DNA of 64,000 bases from Enoplosus armatus. Its lineage: Eukaryota > Chordata > Actinopteri > Centrarchiformes > Enoplosidae. The notes beneath the pieces were generated by a model. The model did not search any database and was not told the DNA's origin. It worked only from the letters and a program-made list of their open reading frames with translations. The translations under genes and the position numbers were made by a program. Shown one piece after another: positions 58,929 to 64,000 of this stretch; positions within the stretch are counted from its first letter, which is position 1; each line of letters opens with the position of its first letter. The stretch lies in the NCBI RefSeq assembly GCF_043641665.1, contig NC_092194.1, positions 14,552,798 to 14,616,797 of the forward strand, written 5' to 3'.

Positions 58929-61649
58929 TGTTTTGAAGGGCTATGCAGTGCTTGTTTTGTTGTTGAAGGCAGTGCTTTAAGATTTTTGTCCTTCGGTTAA
59001 CCTGAAGGTTCATTACTGTTTTGTCCAGAGCTCCCGAATGATGTTTATCTATTGGTTCAGTCGCCCAGTGAGACATCCATCTTGTTTTTTTATTTGCAAG
59101 CCAATTTTGCTAAGCCTTACTTTGCCTTTTGTGTTATTCATTTCTTATTTATTTTTTATGAATTACAAATGCACTACATTTTTTATTGTTATTTCAATCC
59201 ATGTTTTGCTTAACATGCCCACATTTGCTGCTATTTTTTATGTTTTTTGGTCTATTGTTAGTATGAATGCATGATTGTATGGATATTCCCGAAAAACAGA
59301 TAACATTCATGATGCAAGGTTGTTGTTTTTTTCTTTGAATATCACCTTTTCATGAAGTGGCACAAGGCAGACATCGGAATAGTGTTGGCTGCAGAAGGAG
59401 ACTGACATAAAAAGTGAAAATATTTATGTAATATTTATTCAAGTGAGGCATTATATGATAAAAAAAAACAATCTCATCTGTGCTAGTGATGCAGTCACCT
59501 ATGCAGTGTTTACTGAACTCAAATGTGAAAATAGTTCAATTGTGTCATGTACATATTGTGTATTTTTGGAATTATGTAGCTGTCATTTTTTTCCATATTT
59601 TTGTAAGTTTGCATTTGCACTGCTAATCCAACTGTTACCTATCTTTACATATGTACAGTAAGACAGACAGTCATCCTATTATGCGGTTGTAGATGGCATA
59701 TGGTGATCATTACCCCGGCAGTCTTCGGCAGCAGATGTGACTCTGCTCTGTGAGAGGGAGGTTACTATTTTAATCATGTTGTGAATTGTTCATTGTCACA
59801 TGTGATGTGTCACAGTGCAGTCGGATCCCGTGTGGATGATGATAGTACAGTACAGAGCTATTGTACTGCAATATGAAACTCCTACACACCTCATTATGTT
59901 GCATTCTGATTTGATCTACAAAAGTCTGTACTTTTTAATTGAATACAGGGAAAAGCACAAAATAAACATTATTGAATCCTTTGATTCAGCTATTTTGCTG
60001 TGTGTGCTGTACTGTCATCCCACAATGTGACCTCAAATATTTACACCGATATTTTTAACGATTTCAAGCAGATGTAACCATAAGACCAGGTGAGATCTGC
60101 CCTCATACTTGGGACTTGTTAAGACAATTGTGAAAGATGTGAAATTTTCACAATTGCTGCAAGATTATCCACATTTCTGTCTTTGAATCATCACATCACG
60201 GTGTTGTCTGAGGAGTTAGAGGTTGCATGTGAAAGGTATTTTTCTGTATTTTCTTTTTGTTTACACTCCTGTTTACAGTTGTGTGGCTCGCCAGCCAACC
60301 TACACCACTCAAGATCACACAACAGCATCTGTAGATATCACATCACTTTGAAATGTTGTCAGAACAGCTAATCCACTAAACAATGCATCTCAACAGCACT
60401 CAGCAGCTAATTTTTACAGAAAGTACTGTGCAAAACCATGTCAACATTTTATGCAAGGTGATCTGGCGGCTTCTTGGTCAAAGTACTCAAACATGTTTCA
60501 GGTTCTTATCATTTTGATATTCCTTCACTGTCAAAGGGACCATTGACGTAAATTAGGATGAATTCAATTATTTTTCTTATGGAGTATGGTTCCAAATGCC
60601 ATAGTGAAACCTGTATATAAAGCTTGTAATGAACTGAATCATGATCTGGATCGAACCAGCCCACTAACACAGATCATTCCTGTATGTGCGCCAGACTGAG
60701 GGAGTGTTTGCATTTATGGGGAAAAGAAACAATGTGTTGTATATATTTTTAATGTTCAAATCTCTTTATAACATGCAAGCGTTGTCGGGCAGTGAACCTG
60801 ATTTCGCTGCACCTTTGTAAGTAATGTTGGTGCTTCAAGAGGCTGTGAATCAAGGAGGCAGGAGAGAGACACTTGAAAAGGATAACCAGCGTCAGAGACA
60901 ATGGTTTTAGTGTTGTGAGGTGGACGTTTTCATCAAGGGAGGATATTTTACTCTGAAGTTTTTTGTTGTTGTTTTTTTGATTAGGCAGTAATCCTGTTGG
61001 CATGACCTAATTGAAAAAGTCTTGCCAAAATGCAGCAGAGATATAGCACTTTTATTCATGTGGAGTTGTGTGACTCACTGTGCTGGTGGTGGCTGTCTTA
61101 TATAGAGCTATTGTGAGTTCAGAAACTGTCATCGAAGACCGGCTGTCCCACAGATTAACTATGAAACTGCCACTCATGGTTTCATATTGTACAGTCCAAT
61201 CTCATGTATGAAAACAAAGGTTTCTTGTCCAATGTGGTTGGTGACTTTAAGGAAAAAAAGTTTTTTTTTTTTCTGTGTTGTCTGTCTCATTCATCTTCTC
61301 TCCCTTTCTCTCTTTGTTGCACAAAAACAAACATGAGGCCTGTGGCTTCTCTGTCCCCTGTCTGAGTCTGTGAGCGTGTCACAGCACCAGAGAGTGAATC
61401 AGGATGTCTCTGGATACTGTCTGACCTGGCACTGATTTCGCTGGAGTCCTTAAAAACACTGAATACCTGAGTGGGACGAAATCTTCGTGTGTGGTTTAAC
61501 GTGAAGATTTCTCCAGAAAATGTTCATTTTCTGCCAGTTCACTGAAATAACCAGTGAGTCAATCAGTACAAGTTTCTTTGCCAAATCATTGTATTTTGCC
61601 AAATGTTGTGTTTTAACTGTAGATGTCTGATAGTGTCAAAGAAAATAAA
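58929..61649 (+). other. fut9: fut9 3' untranslated region (proposed)
   Basis: AT-rich non-coding sequence after the fut9 stop. Canonical AATAAA signals occur at 59961-59966 and 61644-61649; the second would give a 2.7-kb 3' untranslated region, in line with the long FUT9 transcripts of vertebrates. Open frames here are short and unrecognised. Confidence 0.5.
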
Positions 61650-61794
61650 GATATGGACTAATGAGTAAACATGAGTGGAGCATACAACACTTTTTTGTAA
61701 AGCTGATATTGTATTTGATGGTAACCTTTTGTAATAATCTTACACTAAAACGATTTTCCCAACAAAAAAAAGATTTTGTTGTTGTTTGCTATCC

Positions 61795-62157
61795 TTAAAG
61801 AAATAGTTTGACATTTCGGGAACTAATTTGCTTTTTTGCCAAGAGTTGAGAAGATCAATACCACTCAGCAAGAACCAGAAGCCGTTTAGCTTAGCTTAGC
61901 ATAAAGACTGGAGACAGGGGGAAACAGCTAGCCCAAATCTTGTTTGTTTAATCCGTTCAAAAAGAAGTGTAAAAACAACACATTTTACAGGGGGTTAAAC
62001 AAATTAGATTATATTGTGTTAAAGAGTGGTAGTATGTGGATTTTGTTACCTTTGGACAGCACCACACTAGCTATTTCACCCCGTTTCCAGTCTTTATGTT
62101 AAGCTAAGCTAACCAGCATCTAAGGGCATTTTCCAAAATGTCAAACTATTCCTTTAA
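61795..62157. mobile_element. Complete foldback MITE with TTAA ends
   Basis: The outer ends are inverted: after a left TTAA the sequence reads 'agaaatagtttgacattt', and before a right TTAA it reads 'aatgtcaaactattcct'. Inner arms pair as well: 'gcttagcttagcataaagac' with 'tggagacaggggga' (61890-61925) against 'ccgtttccagtctttat' and 'gttaagctaagctaacc' (62080-62114). The element is 363 bp, has no coding capacity and is flanked by TTAA on both sides, which suggests mobilisation by a piggyBac-type transposase (inference). A partial relative sits at 23120-23215. Confidence 0.85.
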
Positions 62158-63446
62158 ATTTGAGATAATTTTACATGTATATATGTGAAAGTTTGAATTC
62201 GTTAGGCTTGAAAAAGTGAGGTTGTCTTAACATATTTTACGTGACGCCACCTAATATAGTGTTCTTGCATCAATATCAAATATAATTTCCACAGATGTTG
62301 CCCACACTGTTTTCCAGTGCCATGTAATGCAGGCAGAGGTATAAATAGCGATCCAAAAGCCTTGATAAGTGATTGATGAGAGCAAGGAGAGTGTGTTGTG
62401 GTGGTTACGCCTCGATCCTCTGGCTGTTGTTAGTTACCCCATGTCCTCGCTAGCACTCTGGTATTTGCAGTCGCCTCCTCCACCATGCAGAGATGACACA
62501 TCTTTGTCAACTGCCTCAGCTCAACGCTGCAAGTCAAAGTGTGTGATAAATGTGTGTGTTGCCAGGATCATTGGCGTAAATAATCCATCGATGTCAATTG
62601 GGGATTAATGTGAAAGTTCAGGTGGCAGGGGGGGATTGTCCGTCCAGTTTTCAGAACTCAAGACAGCGTCACAGAGGAGGACATTGTCCTCAGCAGTGAA
62701 TTACACATTTTCTTGGTTAAATTCAATACAAAACATTACTCTTTAGATTGCATCAATTGTATCTACACGTCTTAAAGTGGATATAATCAATATTTTTGTA
62801 AGAACATGACAGGGTGTAATGTGAAAAGTGTGTCTTGTAGTGACAAACTTGCGGAAAATAACTAACATTCATTAGGTGGCCAAAAAAATGAAACTTCAAA
62901 TGAATGCTGATGTTATTACTGGATATGTAACACATTCAACATCATCTTAAAAGGTGATGATAATGTATGTCAGGTTTAACAAATTCTCAAAAAAAGAAAA
63001 TCAATGCTGTAACAATGCCAACAAACATTTTACCTTTTACCTTCTCTGTCATTTCAAGTTTTGAATCCTAGCAGACAAATCGGAAAAGGAAGCCCAGATT
63101 AGATTCCTGCTACACTAATGACTGCTGGGCTTTTTGGATCCAACTGATGATCTGTAACATTTACAGTAAAGTTAAGCTTGTTTATTTGTGCTGCACTATT
63201 TGTATAACAGGAAGTGTTTCAGCACAAGGCACTGAGGATGAAGCTCTCATAACTGGAAAAGTGTTCTTGAAAGCTTGAGAAAAAAGGACGCCTACTTTTG
63301 GGGACTCAGAAGCTGTCTGAGGGACAGAGAGACTGAAGATTGAGATTTCTCCTGTGGCAGGTACGTCAGATATCTCTGTTTTGAAGGCTGTGAATAACTG
63401 ATCAAAATGCTAGGTATAAATTTAGCTGTAACTTATTTAGGTTATA
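62158..63446. other. Gene-free interval before the Tc1-like element
   Basis: No exon, RNA gene or clear repeat is supported. The frames at 62369-62608 and 62753-62935 are short and unrecognised. The Tc1-like insertion begins at the TA at 63445-63446. Confidence 0.5.
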
Positions 63447-64000
63447 CAGTGCATCCGGAAAGTATTCACAGCGCTTCACTTTTTCCACATTTTGTTATGT
63501 TGCAGCCTTATACCAAAATGGATTAAATTCATTTTTTTCCTCAAAATTCTACACACAACACCCCATAATGACAACGTGAAAAAAGTTTATTTGAGATTTT
63601 TGCAAATTTATTAAAAATAAAAAACCTGAGAAATCACATGTACATAAGTATTCACAGCCTTTGCTCAATACTTTGTTGATGCACCTTTGGCAGCAATTAC
63701 AGCCTCAAGTCTTTTTGAATATGATGCCACAAGCTTGGCACACCTATCTTTGGGCAGTTTCACCCATTCCTCTTTGCAGCACCTCTCAAGCTCCATCAGG
63801 TTGGATGGGAAGCGTCGGTGCACAGCCATTTTCAGATCTCTCCAGAGATGTTCAATCGGATTCAAGTCTGGGCTCTGGCTGGGCCACTCAAGGACATTCA
63901 CAGAGTTGTCCTGAAGCCACTCCTTTGATATCTTGGCTGTGTGCTTAGGGTCGTTGTCCTGCTGAAAGATAAACCGTCGCCCCAGTCTGAGGTCAAGAGC
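63447..64000 (-). mobile_element. Tc1-like DNA transposon, one end (cut by window edge)
   Basis: The terminal sequence 'cagtgcatccggaaagtatt' starts directly after a TA dinucleotide (63445-63446), the expected Tc1/mariner target. The 12-base word 'aagtattcacag' occurs at 63460-63471 and again at 63646-63657, giving the paired direct repeats of an IR/DR-type terminal repeat. The transposase C-terminus lies inward on the minus strand. The other end is beyond the window, so integrity of the whole element cannot be judged. Confidence 0.95.
63665..64000 (-). CDS. Tc1-like transposase, C-terminal part
   Basis: The minus-strand frame is open from the window edge to a stop at 63665-63667, giving the last 111 residues. 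It contains [12 protein letters not shown], which carries the second catalytic Asp of the DDE triad region, and [19 protein letters not shown], whose Glu is the third acidic position, followed by the typical tail ending in AAKGASTKY. The Asp-34/35-Glu spacing of Tc1 transposases is consistent with what is visible. There is no stop or frameshift within the visible part; the N-terminal DNA-binding domain lies outside the window. An internal GTG at 63901 is not a start. Confidence 0.93.
   Translation of the reverse strand, partial: ALDLRLGRRFIFQQDNDPKHTAKISKEWLQDNSVNVLEWPSQSPDLNPIEHLWRDLKMAVHRRFPSNLMELERCCKEEWVKLPKDRCAKLVASYSKRLEAVIAAKGASTKY

Overview
This window is vertebrate nuclear DNA, almost certainly from a percomorph-type teleost. 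It has split genes with GT-AG introns, fish-type interspersed repeats (a Tc1-like element, a foldback MITE, several copies of a common teleost 'acttttac' repeat) and long dinucleotide microsatellites. All gene identities come from reading translated exons and comparing them with remembered families; no search was run.

Layout. (1) 1-12.8 kb: lclat1 on the + strand (lysocardiolipin acyltransferase 1, 385 aa, five coding exons, non-coding first exon near 1.9 kb). (2) 17.2-18.6 kb: ypel5 on the - strand (121 aa, two coding exons), convergent with lclat1. (3) 20.6-33.2 kb: plb1-like membrane phospholipase B on the + strand, about 44 exons forming three lipase repeats; the first has lost the catalytic signature. 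(4) 35.0-45.7 kb: ppp1cb on the + strand (PP1 catalytic subunit beta, 327 aa, eight exons). (5) 47.7-48.2 kb: an unrecognised two-exon gene on the - strand predicted to encode a 121-aa membrane protein. (6) 50.5-53.1 kb: manea on the + strand (Golgi endo-alpha-1,2-mannosidase, 436 aa, four coding exons). (7) 57.8-58.9 kb: fut9 on the + strand (alpha-1,3-fucosyltransferase, single coding exon, 360 aa). (8) 63.4-64.0 kb: one end of a Tc1-like transposon whose transposase frame runs off the window edge.

The genes do not form one pathway. lclat1 and plb1 act on phospholipids; manea and fut9 are Golgi glycan enzymes; ppp1cb and ypel5 are housekeeping regulators. The left block (lclat1, ypel5, plb1, ppp1cb) corresponds to genes on human 2p23 and the right block (manea, fut9) to neighbours on human 6q16, so a synteny breakpoint lies between about 46 and 50 kb, where the unrecognised gene sits. 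The most interesting items are that gene, the catalytically dead first plb1 repeat that keeps its exon structure, TG repeats placed directly at splice sites, and a TTAA-flanked foldback element. I found no tRNA, rRNA, CRISPR array or bacterial-type system.
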